Shown in pieces: positions 29,029 to 39,440 of a DNA stretch of 64,000 bases (position 1 is its first letter; the number at the start of each line of letters is the position of its first letter). The DNA lies in contig CAJNDT010006139.1 of NCBI GenBank assembly GCA_905221615.1, positions 62,001 through 126,000 on the forward strand. The letters are read 5' to 3'. This DNA comes from Symbiodinium sp. CCMP2592 (lineage: Eukaryota; Sar; Dinophyceae; Suessiales; Symbiodiniaceae). The translations under genes and the position numbers were made by a program. The notes below the pieces were generated by a model. The model made no database searches. It saw only the letters and a program-made list of their open reading frames with translations, and was not told the DNA's origin.

Positions 29029-31530
29029 TCATGCAGGCTGACTGCGTGCGTCCGAGGGGCTTGCGCAATACTTCAGGATCATTGCTCGGCCGTCAGACGC
29101 AACCACGTCCGTGTGGCAGTGCAAGGCGGCGAGCACGTCTGTGAGATAGGCTCGACAGTGCTGGTCGTGAGCATCTTGCGGATGTCGAAGTTCCAGCAAC
29201 CCCGAGCTTTCGGATACCTTGGTGGGTTCCCTGCGAACGGGCCAGCCACTGCTCGTCCAATCCAACTGCGAGCCACGCACCAGATCTCGCAACTCCGGCT
29301 CCGACTCATCGGGAAGATCCGCCCGGATGTTTTCGGAGAGGCTCATGGATGCCATGTTTTCCAGCCAGAGCAGTATGTGCACGTGCACGGTTCCTCGACC
29401 ATGATAGGCTTGGGGCTCCTTGAACTGTCCTCGCTTCCTCTTCCCGTCCTGGAATTCCAGTCGTGCCACCCACTTCCGTACACCTTTGCAGGAGCCCGCA
29501 GAAAAGATATGCTCTTGTCCCTCTCCCTGCAAACCTTCATTGCTGCCCGTGAGAAGGCCCTTCACTGCTTGTGTGAGGACGTGTGCAATATGGAGGGTCT
29601 CGGCCACCGGCAGGTGCAGGCGTGCTTTCAAAGCCTTAACCAGCTCGTCCTCGTGCCAGACATGGTAAGGGAAGCTCCACTCGTAGGGCGCCATGGTGAT
29701 GAACAGCTGCGGCCAGCCAAGCTGTCGCTGCAGGTCCACCAAGGCGGCATGGTAGCCTCGCCACAGTTCTGGCGAATATGGTTTGGACGCCAGGGCCTCC
29801 CTGATGCTGCTGCTAGTCGAGCTCCGCGCTGCCCCAACAGTAGTGAAGAGCCACAAATCGTAAACGAACTGCAGCAAGGTGGGGTCGCCGTTGTAGCCAA
29901 TGACACAGGAATGGGCTTTGGCCAAGAAGCTGGCTTTTGCACTCTGGCGCCCGCGCCCGGTCTCGTCCGCTTCATCTGAACCGGAACTTTCCCAAGCATC
30001 ATTACGGTGTCGGCGCTTTCTTCTTCGAACATCCATTGAGCGCGTGTGGGTTTCCGTCATGTCTGTTTGCCAGTACAGGTGTGGCCACAGGCTGCATTCT
30101 AGACCCACGGTCTCAATAAAATTCACTGGCAACCGCTTGACGGGAGCCCCAGGCCCGATGTCCCCTCTCCTGATCTGCCGCTTGCGTTTTGCGAGAAACC
30201 TATGATGCAACTGCCAGAAGCGGTCGTACGACGACAGATCCGATTTCAGCAGGTACTCCAATGCCTTCTCGCCCTTCTCGCGAGCTTTCCGGGGTAGCCG
30301 CGCCAGGGCTTCTTCCACAGACTCCGTCTTGAAGGAGAAGCGAAGCATGTCCATGTGCACGTCGTATCCATTTGGCGCGCGACACTCGCCGCCCTTGTGA
30401 ATCTGAAAGGGCCGCAGGGCCTCGATGACCTTTGGGGGCAAGTTCCGAAGTCTGTGGGGCACGTCGTCCTTGTTGGGAGCCCAGTATCCTTGGGCGCCAT
30501 CGGATCGGCAGAACTGGCACTGGGGCAAGGTGTTCTCCGTTCGGTTGGTGCCACGGGCATGTTGCGGCTTGTAAGGTTGAGGCACCATGCGGCCGCAACA
30601 TTTGCACATTCTCCAGGACGACGAGGTGCACCAAGTCCTGAATGCGCGAGCTCTGCGCGTCATCCAAGCTTGTTCCGGACGGGTTTTCGGTCCGTATACG
30701 GCCGGAAACTTCTTGGCGAGGCGACGGAGCCTTTCACGTTCGGCGTGCAGGTGTCGCAGTGCTTCTTCCGGAGCCGAGCTGCTCTGCCTATACTTCAACA
30801 ACTCAGCCCAGCGGGGCCTGGCAGTGGCTTGTTTGCCTCTCCGCTTGGCATTGGACCCTGCAGGTGCTGGATTGAGGGGGATCCAGACCTGACAGCCCGC
30901 GGGGTGCGAGTATGGCACGGGCTCATCATATGCGACGACATCTTCCAGGATCCAGGCATGCGGTTTGGAGTACGGGATCTCTGTGAGATCTGCGATGAGA
31001 TGCAGATGCTTTGATGCCTCCAAGTCTTCCACCGTAACAGCCCTAGACTCCTTCACAGTGGCCTCTCCGACCAGCTCGCCGCTGCCGACTTGTGCAATGC
31101 CAACTCGCTTGCCGAGATGCTTTCGACAGGGCGTGCCTCGGATCTCCCATGTCTTGCCTTCGTATAGGATCTTATTGCACCATTCCGGCCTGATCGACAG
31201 AGCCCAACTCAAGGCCGCTTGCCTCCTCACAGAGTCATCGTTCTCCGCATTGATATGAGTATCCACTTCTTCTGGCACTTGCAACGCACGTTCGTCGGAG
31301 AGCAGCTGGTCGACGGCAGCCTTGGTATGCTCATTGAGAAGGTGCATCTGCTCCACAACTTCGTCCATGCCCAGCGTCTCCTGGATTTCGTGCAAGCACC
31401 CGTGGAATCTCTCCGGCTCTGTCTCCGACATTGTGGCCAGCCGTGCCGTCAGCTCTCTCTGCCCAGCATCGAGATCACCATCGTCCTCTCGACTTGGCCT
31501 CCGCAGAAAGCTAGTAACTAGCAGTAGCAC
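29029..31530 (-). CDS. Helitron Rep (HUH) protein with N-terminal ASCH domain
   Basis: 833 codons. Residues about 108-216 form an ASCH (PUA-like) domain: ALSIRPEWCNKILYEGKTWE followed by IRG, with the G-K-x-x-E-x-R signature. A Cys cluster (about 309-341, CKCCGR and CQFC) resembles a zinc finger. The Helitron-like N domain follows, with LWPHLYWQTDM (about 481-491) and WPQLFITMAPYEWSFP (about 606-621). The HUH motif is GTVHVHILLWL (His716, His718), and MILKYCAS (Tyr821) is the catalytic tyrosine region. Helitrons usually have a second Tyr four residues on; here the frame changes at this point and ends after 12 more codons. The nominal first codon is GTG just after a TGA, so translation must begin at the ATG of residue 34 or in an upstream exon. 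The ASCH fusion suggests RNA or modified-base binding (inference). Confidence 0.88.
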   Translation of the reverse strand: MLLLVTSFLRRPSREDDGDLDAGQRELTARLATMSETEPERFHGCLHEIQETLGMDEVVEQMHLLNEHTKAAVDQLLSDERALQVPEEVDTHINAENDDSVRRQAALSWALSIRPEWCNKILYEGKTWEIRGTPCRKHLGKRVGIAQVGSGELVGEATVKESRAVTVEDLEASKHLHLIADLTEIPYSKPHAWILEDVVAYDEPVPYSHPAGCQVWIPLNPAPAGSNAKRRGKQATARPRWAELLKYRQSSSAPEEALRHLHAERERLRRLAKKFPAVYGPKTRPEQAWMTRRARAFRTWCTSSSWRMCKCCGRMVPQPYKPQHARGTNRTENTLPQCQFCRSDGAQGYWAPNKDDVPHRLRNLPPKVIEALRPFQIHKGGECRAPNGYDVHMDMLRFSFKTESVEEALARLPRKAREKGEKALEYLLKSDLSSYDRFWQLHHRFLAKRKRQIRRGDIGPGAPVKRLPVNFIETVGLECSLWPHLYWQTDMTETHTRSMDVRRRKRRHRNDAWESSGSDEADETGRGRQSAKASFLAKAHSCVIGYNGDPTLLQFVYDLWLFTTVGAARSSTSSSIREALASKPYSPELWRGYHAALVDLQRQLGWPQLFITMAPYEWSFPYHVWHEDELVKALKARLHLPVAETLHIAHVLTQAVKGLLTGSNEGLQGEGQEHIFSAGSCKGVRKWVARLEFQDGKRKRGQFKEPQAYHGRGTVHVHILLWLENMASMSLSENIRADLPDESEPELRDLVRGSQLDWTSSGWPVRREPTKVSESSGLLELRHPQDAHDQHCRAYLTDVLAALHCHTDVVASDGRAMILKYCASPSDARSQPA

Positions 31531-31559
31531 TCTTCAACCCGATTATTGAAGGACTGTGC

Positions 31560-32284
31560 CAAACCCTCGCCGGGGTCGCGGCCGCTCGCCGAGGACATCG
31601 GGTATTCCCCTCGAGCTTTTGCACCGATTAAATAGCCTCCCCGACCCTATCCGCGAAAGGACTGAGCGCGAGGCCAAGCATCCGGCGATTCGCTCTGCCA
31701 CCTTCACGTGCTTCTTGATACCAGGATTGCTGGCTACTCACCTGCACTCCCGCCTCCATGATGCATCTTCCCCCTCTTCCCCGGGTGACGACGGCACGCC
31801 GGACCGAGAATTCTCGCCACACCTGAAGCTCGCGACTAGATCTGAGTGTTGCTAGACACCGACTTCGAGTTGAGCTCCCGGCGTGATTCCCTCCATGAGT
31901 TCACCTTCAAGAGGCAGAATGACAAGACTTCCTATGTGTCCAGTAACGTGCGCACGATTGAGCTGTCGACGATCTTGCGATGGCTGGCCACGGGCAGATA
32001 CGAATTTGGCGCAATCTGTTTCTACAGAGTCTTGATTGAATCTTGAATCTTAAACAGCTTCGTCTGCACCTCCAAGCATGAGCTTTCAACTCCTGTTCCA
32101 CACGCATCGGGCTTACTCTCCATGTCTGCTCATTATTGCTTCCATCTGAACTTAGCAGTGGCTTATAGTATGGCTCAAACTACTAAGCAAAACCCTAACT
32201 GCAGAAACTGCGTTTGCACTGCTGGACAGCTCGTGTTGTTGCTGAAGTGGTAGAGCATCACAACGGCATATTAATAAGAAAAAA
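31560..32284. other. Region between Helitron Rep and right array
   Basis: Not telomere-like. The plus strand is open at 31850-32046 (DTDFELSSRRDSLHEFTFKR, then SSNVRTIELSTILRWLATGR), a protein-like stretch of unknown family. The minus strand at 31556-31640 reads GIPDVLGERPRPRRGFG, perhaps a 5' exon of the Rep gene. Neither can be settled by eye. Confidence 0.35.
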
Positions 32285-34365
32285 AAACTGCCTGCGGCCG
32301 CCCAGTCTGTCCCCGCCGGGGCGCGTCTGTCCCCTATCTTGCTTTGCTTTTCCTCCTAGGGAAGAAACCCTGCTTGCCGCCGGCCTTTCCTGGGGGACGC
32401 GTCTGTCCCCTGTCTTGCCTCCTTCGTCTACTTATGAAAAACCTACCTGCGGCCGCCCAGTCTGTCCCCGCGAGGACGCGTCTGTCCCCCGTCTTGCTGC
32501 CTTCGTGTCCGTTTTAATAAGAAAGGAACCTACCTGCGACCGGTCCTCCTGTGTGCGGGGACGCGTGTGTCCCCTGTTTGCTTCTCTCCTTCTCTTACGA
32601 ATAATAAAAGAAACCCTGCCTGCGGCCGGCCTGTCTGTCCGCGGGGACGCGTCTGTCCCCTGTCTTGCTTTGCTTTTCCTCGGATTAACAAGAAGAAGCC
32701 CTGCTTGCCGCCGGCCTTTCCTGGGGGACGCGTCTGTCCCCTGTCTTGCCTCCTTCGTCTACTTATGAAAGACCTACCTGCGGCCGCCCAGTCTGTCCCT
32801 GCGAGGACGCGTCTGTCCCCCGTCTTGCTGCCTTCGTGTTCGTTTCAAAAAAAAAGGGACCCACCTGCGACCTGCCCTCCTGTATGCGGGGACACGTCTG
32901 TCCCCTGTCTTGCCTTTTTCGTTCTCTTGTTAATAAGAAGAAACCCTGCCTGCGGTCGGCCTGTGTATCCGTGGGGACGCATCTGTCCGCTGTCCTGCTT
33001 GCTTTTCCTCCTATTAACAAGAAGAAACCCTGCTTGCCGCCGGCCTTTCCTGGGGGACGCGACTGCCTCCTGTCTTGCCTCCTTCGTCTACCTATAAAAG
33101 ACCTACCTGCGGCCGCCAAGTCGGTCTCCGCGAGGACGCGTCTGTCCCCCGTCTTGCTGCCTTCGTGTTCGTAAAAAGGAAAAGGAACCTACCTGCGACC
33201 AGCCCTCCTGCGTGCGGGGACGCGTCTGTCCCTTGTCTTGCTTCTCTCCTTTTCTTACTAACAATAAAAAAAATCCTGCCTGCGGCCGGCCTGTCTTTCC
33301 GTGGGGACGCGTCTGTCCCCTGATATTAACAAGAAGAAGCCCTGCTTGCCGCCGGCCTTTCCTGGGGACGCGTCTGTCCCCTGTCTTGCCTCCTTCGTCT
33401 ACCTATAAAAAACCTAGTTGCGGCCACCCAGTCTGTCCCCGCCGGGACGCGTCTGTCCCCCGTCTTGCTGCCTTCGTAGTATTACTTATTTTAAAAAGGA
33501 ATCTACCTGCGACCTGCCCTCCTGTGTGCGGGGACACGTCTGTCCCCTGTCTTGCCTTTTTCGTTCTTATTAGTAAGAAGAAACCCTTGCCTGCGGCCGG
33601 CCTAACTATCCATGGGGACGCGTCTGTCCCGTATCTTGCTTTGCGTTTCCTCCTATTAGCAAGAAGAAACCCTGCCTGCCGCCGGCCTTTCCTAGGGGAC
33701 GCGTCTGTCCCCTGTCTTGCCTCCTTCGTCTACTTATAAAAGACCTACCTGCGGCCGCCCAGTCTGTCCCCCGAGGACGCGTCTGTCCCCCGTCTTGCTG
33801 CCTTCGTGTTCGTTTTAATAAGAAAGGAACCTACCTGCGGGGACGCGTGTGTCCCCTGTCTTGCTTCTCTCCTTTTCTTAATAATAATAAAAGAAATCCT
33901 GCCTGTGGCCGGCCGGTCTATCCGTGGGGACGCGTCTGTCCCCTGTCATGCTTTGTTTTTCCTCCTATTAACAAGAAGAAGCGTCTATCCCCTGTCTTGC
34001 CTCCTTCGTCTACGTATAAAAGTTCTTATTAATAAGAAAGGAACCTACCTGCGACCGGGCTCCTGGGTGCGGGGATGCGTCTATCCCCGGTCTTGCTTTT
34101 TTTCGTTCTTATTAATAAGAAGAAAGCCTGCCTGCGGCCGGCCTGTCTATCCATGGGGACGCGACTGCCCCTATCTTGCCCTTTCGTCCTCCTATTACAA
34201 GAAAAGACTGCCTACGGCCGGTTCCTCCTGGGGGGACGCGTCCGTCCCCTGTCTTGCTTCTTTCCTCTTCTTATAAAGAACCACCTACGGCCGCCCGGTC
34301 TGTCAGCGGGGATGCGTCCGTCCCCTGTCTTGCTTCCCTTAGCTTCTTGTTAAAAAAGAAAGGAA
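32285..34365 (+). repeat. Higher-order tandem array, right of Helitron
   Basis: About 22 subunits of 75-110 bp, each with GGGGACGCGTCTGTCCCC (an inverted repeat) plus TGTCTTGC and a polypyrimidine/A-rich tail. Four subunit types follow in fixed order, so a unit of about 330 bp repeats: the type with CTTGCCGCCGGCCTTTCC starts near 32373, 32704, 33033, 33344 and 33675. Long plus-strand ORFs (for example 32214-32768 and 33212-33739, Pro/Leu/Cys-rich) are by-products of stop-poor units. Confidence 0.9.
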
Positions 34366-34369
34366 TGTA

Positions 34370-35055
34370 TCTCCGACTACCTGTCCCACCTACGTTATAT
34401 AACAAAACAATGAGAAGTTTGGAAAATACATTTTAGGAAGGCCACCAACCTCTCGTCACCCCTTGGCCGTATCAAAGCATTCATCGCGCAAAAAGCAATG
34501 TATCAGAAAAAAAAGTTTAGGATCCTAAACCCTAAAAGGCGGAGCTGGCTAAGGGTGGGAGCCGCACTCGACGGCGCGGGTGGGAAAATTATGAGATGAT
34601 GCGGCCGAAACGAGGCCCCATTATCGATGGCTTCTAGCGTGCTCCGGAACCGAAGCAAAACTTCTTTAACTTGTAAGCACATCTGGCGAAATACGATGTC
34701 TGTGATCTGTCGCAAACCCTAAACCCTAAACCCTAAACCCCACTAAACCATAAACCCTACTAAACCATAAACCCTACTAAACCCTAAACCCCAAACCTGT
34801 GGAGGTGGGTGGTTTCAGGCTTGAGGATCCTGAGGCCCAAGGATTACTTGGAGGATCATGGGACGCAGTAAGGCTCCTTTAAGGGCTCCTTAAAGGGATC
34901 TATAGGGTTCCTTAGAGGGATCTATAGGGTTCCTTAAAGGGCTCCCTCCTTAAAGGGATCTACAGGGCTCCTTAAAGGGATCTATAAGGTTCCTTAGAGG
35001 GATCTATAGGGTTCCTTAAAGGGATCTATAGGGTGTAGGGTTTAGGGCCTACTTG
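34370..35055. repeat. Telomere-like and stepwise AAGGGATCT repeats
   Basis: 34500-34715 is unique sequence with a weak minus ORF; 34715-34790 is the CCCTACTAAA-type array; 34870-35035 is a tandem of TTCCTTAAAGGGATCTATAG (about nine units). Confidence 0.65.
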
Positions 35056-35056
35056 G

Positions 35057-35151
35057 AGGATCTGGTTATAAGTGCCTTAAATGGGGTTATAGGTAGTTAT
35101 AAGTATAGTTGCCCTGATAATAACCTTAGTTACTAAGTCCCATGATCCTTT
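35057..35151. mobile_element. Foldback element, AAAGGATCATGGG family
   Basis: TTATAAGTGCCTTAAATGGGG, TTATAAGTATAG and TTAGTTACTAAGTCCCATGA match the copy at 52988-53114; the left arm is displaced to about 34850. Confidence 0.6.
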
Positions 35152-35465
35152 AAGCATTTGTTGGAAGCCCATGGGCGGGCTTGCTTTCACGACGGGTACT
35201 GGGTAGATCAAGGTGGGGCCCTGAGCATGGCACTCATGGACACAACTATACTATGTAATGCCGATGAGGGCAGAGTGAAAGCTGCTAGCGGGTCAGGGTG
35301 CAGGGTATAACTTACCCATCAAAGTCCAACTTAGAGCAGCCTGCGCGATTCGGGACTGGGAGTAAGTGGGTCTAGCAACTGCGGCCTGCAGATGGCGGAA
35401 AGTCCCCTTAAGATCTACAAGGGTTCCTTTAAGAGTTCCGTTTAAAGGGATCTATAGGGTTTAAA

Positions 35466-35650
35466 GTACCCAGAGACTCCAATGTCCCTTCATAAAGGAA
35501 TATACCTTCAATTATAATTAGATTCCCAATAATGTGATTTAAGGAATATTCCTTAACTAAGTTGGAATGCCTTATACCCTAAAACCTATAGATCCCTTAT
35601 GGATCCCGTAAAGGAACCCTAGGTATTCCTGAATTTTGGGATGTTGGAGT
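35466..35650. mobile_element. CCAGAGACTCC-family element with insertion
   Basis: Left arm CCCAGAGACTCCAATGTCCC; centre TTAAGGAATATTCCTTAAC; then CTATAGATCCCTTATGG-type repeat before a weak right arm (GGATGTTGGAGTCCC). Confidence 0.55.
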
Positions 35651-35689
35651 CCCATGAGTATGTCTTAAGTAAGGGCCCCAAATTATGCG

Positions 35690-36100
35690 GCGTAGGGGTT
35701 TGGGGTTTAGGGTTTGAGGTTTGGTTTGAGGCTTAGTCTAGGGTTTACAGGATTAGGGGTTCAGGGCTTTGGGTTTAGGGTTAGCGGTTTAGTTTAGCGC
35801 TTAAGGTTTAGGGCACCCCTAAACCCCTAACACACTCAACCCCAGACCCGGAACCCGTGAACCTTGAAGCAACACCGATAACACTCTCCCTTCTAGTACT
35901 CTTCAACATGGTATCCCTGGTCCTAAACCCTAAACCCTAACACCCTAACACCCTAACACCCTAAACCCTAAATCTCTAAACCCTAAAACCTAAATCCCTA
36001 AACCCTAAAACCCTAAAACCCTAAAACCCTGAACCCAAAATCCCTAAACCCTGAACCCTAAACCCTAAAAACCCTAAACCTGACTGCGCGGATCAAAGCT
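35690..36100. repeat. Telomere-like repeat, both orientations
   Basis: TTTAGGG-type to 35815, then CCCTAAAACCCTAAAA and CCCTAACA variants at 35930-36075. From 36100 to 36700 sequence is mixed, including poly-G at 36680-36701 and GGGCGGGCC runs before it; no supported gene. Confidence 0.6.
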
Positions 36101-37273
36101 CAGGGGGCACCCCAGGGAGTGGGGGCTCCAGTTGTCCCGAGCACCTGAGGCTTGTCGTTTGAGGTATAGGGGGCTTAGGGTTAAGGATTTATAAAGTTTT
36201 AAGTTTATAGGCTTAGAGGGCTTAGAGAATAAAAGATGCGGGGCTGCCACACCCCCCCTCCCCCCTGTGGTGGTACTCTTTTTGCCGCGACGTTCTTATG
36301 TGTTACTCCTTGTCTTCCCTCTTGCTGTGGCATCGGTGATACTGCTCATGATGTTGTGATGCTCTAGACCGGGACACGAATCGACAATCAGACCATGCTC
36401 AACATCATCCTTGTCGTCATCATCTTCATCATTAACACCTTCAAAAGAATATCTGCCACCATCACCATCGCCATACAACCCTCATAATTCAGCATCGCAA
36501 CTCATGTCAGATGCTGGAAACTACTGCGCCGATTGCCGCTTTCCGCACACGGCAAGGCATAGCGCGACACTCGATCCGCGCACAAGGTCAAGGGGAGGGC
36601 AAGGTGCGGGCCGGGGGCGGGCCGGGGCGGGCAGGGCGGGTGGGAGCAGGGCATGAGGGGGGTGGGCGGGGATACCATTGGGGGGGGGGGGGGGGGGGGG
36701 GTGGCGGCCCGGGACCCGAGAGCATATGATGCAGGGTTTAAGGGTTTACGGTTTAGCCGGTTTAGGGTTTAGGGTTTTTGGTTCAAGGGTTTCGGGGATT
36801 AGGTTGGCTCAGGGCCTGCAGTTTAATGCTCGGGGTCTGAGGGATTTGTGGGCTCGAGTTCAAAACCTGCCTTTCTGGGACCCTAAACCCTAAACCGTTA
36901 ACCCTAAAATTTTCAACCCCTAACCCCATGGCAAACCCCAAACTGTAAAACACTGAACCCTAAACCCGAAACCCGAACCACCTGCCCGAGAACAACCTGA
37001 GTCTCGGGAGCCTTCTTCACCGATCTTCGTAGAAGAGCCTCAGCCCTCAGCCCCTGAACGCGGAAGCATTCACCCCAAAACCCTTCACCCCAAAACGCAA
37101 AAACCCTAAACCCGGATAAGGGGAGGGTTTCGATTTGTGGGTCAGAGGAATCTTTGTTTCTGCTTCCGGCAGTTTCAGACGTGGAGACTGACAGTCCAAG
37201 GCTCATGCGAAAAACCGTAGATGCCTACCATGCTTTAGGTACCTTGCTGTATATTATAGGGCTAGGGTGGGTT

Positions 37274-37570
37274 TCACGAACCTGCTTCAGTCGACTGTAG
37301 TATGGACCTCACGTCAAACTCGAACGGTTTTCTGCTTGGGCTCGCACCTCTGCCACCAGAACATAGCCCACATGCGCCTGAGGCCGTAGCTTCCGACCAG
37401 ATGAGCGCATGGAAGCTATCAATCTTACGCGTTCTGTACAGTTTCAGAACTCTTGGACGAGTTTCGTCTTGCGGGGTGAAGGGGCCTGAACTCAAGAGCA
37501 GCAGCGGACCTCCCCAAAAAACACACTGCCAAACACCAAAAGCGCCTTTAAAGCTACAAACAACAACACC
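37274..37570. other. Coding-like island, strand uncertain
   Basis: Open on both strands and outside the telomere-like repeat. The minus strand reads KLYRTRKIDSFHALIWSEA; the plus strand reads MDLTSNSNGFLLGLAPLPPE. No family recognised. The plus-strand ORF runs on into the AT repeat, which argues against it as written. Confidence 0.25.
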
Positions 37571-37596
37571 CAGCAATTTGCTATATAGATGTGAAT

Positions 37597-37602
37597 ACAT
37601 AA

Positions 37603-37655
<53 letters not shown>

Positions 37656-37745
37656 AATATCAACATATATATATATATATATGTATATATAATATGTATA
37701 TATAATATGTATATATAATATGTATATATAATATGTATATATGTT
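37597..37745. repeat. (AT)n and GTATATATAAT tandem
   Basis: About 45 bp of TA dinucleotide, an ACACATAAATATCAAC interruption, then four units of GTATATATAATAT. Confidence 0.9.
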
Positions 37746-37858
37746 TTTTTTATAGATAGGGTTTAGGGCCTGTCTCGGGTTTAGGCTTCAGGGGCTCTGG
37801 AGCCTGAACCCTGGAGCCTTCGACACGGGAACCCTGAACGCTCAAAGCCTCCAACTTC

Positions 37859-37985
37859 CCCTTTCAAGGGATCTAGAAGGGTTCCTTTAAGGGTTCTTTT
37901 AAGGGTTCCTTTAAGGGTTCCTTTAAGGGTTCCTTTAAGGGTTCCTTTAAGGGTTCCTTTAAGGGTTCCTTTTAAAGGGATAGGT
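37859..37985 (+). repeat. 12-bp tandem GGGTTCCTTTAA
   Basis: About nine units, the cleanest form of the stepwise repeat used elsewhere. Reads as KGTL repeats on the minus strand; not considered a protein. 38100-38170 repeats the theme. Confidence 0.85.
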
Positions 37986-38195
37986 TCAGGGGTAGTTAGA
38001 AGTAGGGTTATAATAAACATAACCGCTCAAAGCCTGAACCTGAAGCCCCCGACCATTGATGCGGAAGCCCTCAAAGCCCAGAGACTCCGACTTCCCTTTC
38101 AAGGGATCCTTTAAGGGTTCCTTTTAAAGGGATCTGTAAGGGTTCCCTTGAGGGTTCCTTTTAAAGGATCTAAAGGGTTTAGGGCTTAGGGTTGT

Positions 38196-38390
38196 TTTTA
38201 GACACTCCAATATCTCTTAATTCAGGAGTACCTAGGTTCTTTTAAGGAATCTATACGGGATCTCTAAGGTTTAGGGTTGAGGGGACTCCAATATCCTTTA
38301 TTTAAAATTTAAAAGAGTCTACCTTAAGTTATAATAGGAGGATCCCTACTATGGTTTCTGGAATGTTCCTTAGTTGAGGGATGAAAGACC
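38196..38390. mobile_element. Degenerate CCAGAGACTCC-family element
   Basis: AGACACTCCAATATCTCTTAA at the left and GACTCCAATATCC again at 38284; the right part (GTTCCTTAGTTGAGGGAT) is decayed. Confidence 0.5.
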
Positions 38391-38764
38391 TGAATGCCAC
38401 AGCCTACGCCCGGAGTCCTAGGCCCTAAACCTTACATCCAACAGCTCCGCACTTCCCTGGTACACCCCTTCTACAGCCGCAGCGAACCCATATGAACCAT
38501 CTCAGGCTCCTATAGACGCCCCAGAGAGAATCTCTTTGGAATCCCTATGCTAGAGCCCTGCCTAAGTCTGTAGTCGAAAGCCCTGCTAGACCTCCTGCAG
38601 ACTCCTCAGAGACCCTCAGACTTCAACCCCGAACCAGAAACCCTAACCGTTAACCGGGCCTAACCCAACACCTCAAACCGTAAACCGCAAACCCTAAACA
38701 GCCCCAAGCTCGAAACCCAAAACCCAAAAACCCAACAACCCAAAGGCCTGAAGGCTTGAGGGCT

Positions 38765-38990
38765 ATTAGAAGGGGGGTCCCTTTACTACTTGGAGGTTCA
38801 TGGGTAGTTATAAGTAGGGTTACAAGTAGGGGAACTATACTTACAACCCATTTTTAGGTAACCCTACTTATAACTACCCCTGAGCCCCCAAGTAGTAATT
38901 ATGAGCATTATTATTGCTACTCTTATTTTTTTACTCTGGTTATGGTTTGAATATAACCCTACTTATAACTACCCCTGAAGCTCCAAGTAT
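38765..38990. mobile_element. ACTTATAACTACCC foldback repeats
   Basis: TACTTGGAGGTTCATGGGTAG and its complement CTACCCCTGAGCCCCCAAGTA enclose GTTATAAGTAGGGTTACAAG; the right arm is duplicated at 38955-38990. Related to the AAAGGATCATGGG family. Confidence 0.6.
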
Positions 38991-39017
38991 GGGGTTCCCT
39001 TTAACGGCTCTGCGCGC

Positions 39018-39105
39018 AGCTCCCGAGGCTTCGGCTGCGCTGCAGGGGCAGCCCTGGGAGGAGGCCAACTCCTCCGAGCGCCGCAAGGCCTGGCGGAGGC
39101 TTTAA
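39018..39105 (+). CDS. Possible plus-strand micro-exon
   Basis: After GCGCGCAG the plus strand reads APEASAALQGQPWEEANSSE then RRKAWRRL and a stop; a GCAAG/GCCTGG donor would cut it earlier. A GC-rich island in repeat; family unknown. Confidence 0.3.
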
Positions 39106-39119
39106 AAAAGGGGAGCTTC

Positions 39120-39440
39120 AGGCGTAGCAGGATTTAGGGTTTAGGGTTATAGGGTTTAGGATCAAGGGTTTGGGGTTTAGGGCTTAGGGCTTGGGGTTTA
39201 GGCTTAAGGGTTTAGGAGGATTTAGGGTTTAGGATTTAGGATGAAGGGTTTAGGTTTATAAGTGCTAGGGTCCCTGGGTTTTGGCCGAGAGTCTTGACAG
39301 AATTGGCTTTTATTGCTCTGGGCTGGGCTGCTACGGAAAGACTGCTCGGGAACTGGCGCTGGCTGCGTTTGAAGAACTGCTGGTGTACCGCGGCCCAGGC
39401 CGAAGCTTGCAATCTCAGCCGAATGGGCGCAGCAGCGCAC
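39120..39440. other. Telomere-like repeat, then a coding-like stretch
   Basis: 39130-39260 is TTTAGGG-derived. 39280-39480 is open on the plus strand (LGCYGKTARELALAAFEELL) and partly on the minus strand; it runs into the minisatellite, so it is not called a gene. Confidence 0.3.

Larger units (their letters stand above)
26700..31530 (-). mobile_element. Helitron rolling-circle transposon (coding part)
   Basis: The two minus-strand ORFs below form a Rep-Helicase pair unique to Helitrons: an HUH nuclease domain followed by a Pif1-type helicase. Expected ends (5' TC, 3' hairpin plus CTRR, insertion between A and T) could not be fixed by eye. Arrays with a shared hairpin motif lie on both sides (24.4-26.7 and 32.3-34.4 kb), so the element has either inserted into an array or carries array sequence in its ends. 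An extra open frame at 26704-26946 follows the helicase stop in another frame and may be decayed C terminus. Confidence 0.75.

Noticed and set aside
32214..34353. Several plus-strand ORFs of 90-184 codons (Pro/Leu/Cys-rich)
   Set aside because: They run through tandem subunits whose lengths are not multiples of three; open only because the GC-rich units lack stops.
37610..37735. AT-rich promoter or origin
   Set aside because: Plain (TA)n and GTATATATAAT tandem repeat; no neighbouring gene start supports a regulatory role.
37781..38020. 79-codon ORF with KGTL repeats
   Set aside because: Direct by-product of the 12-bp GGGTTCCTTTAA tandem.
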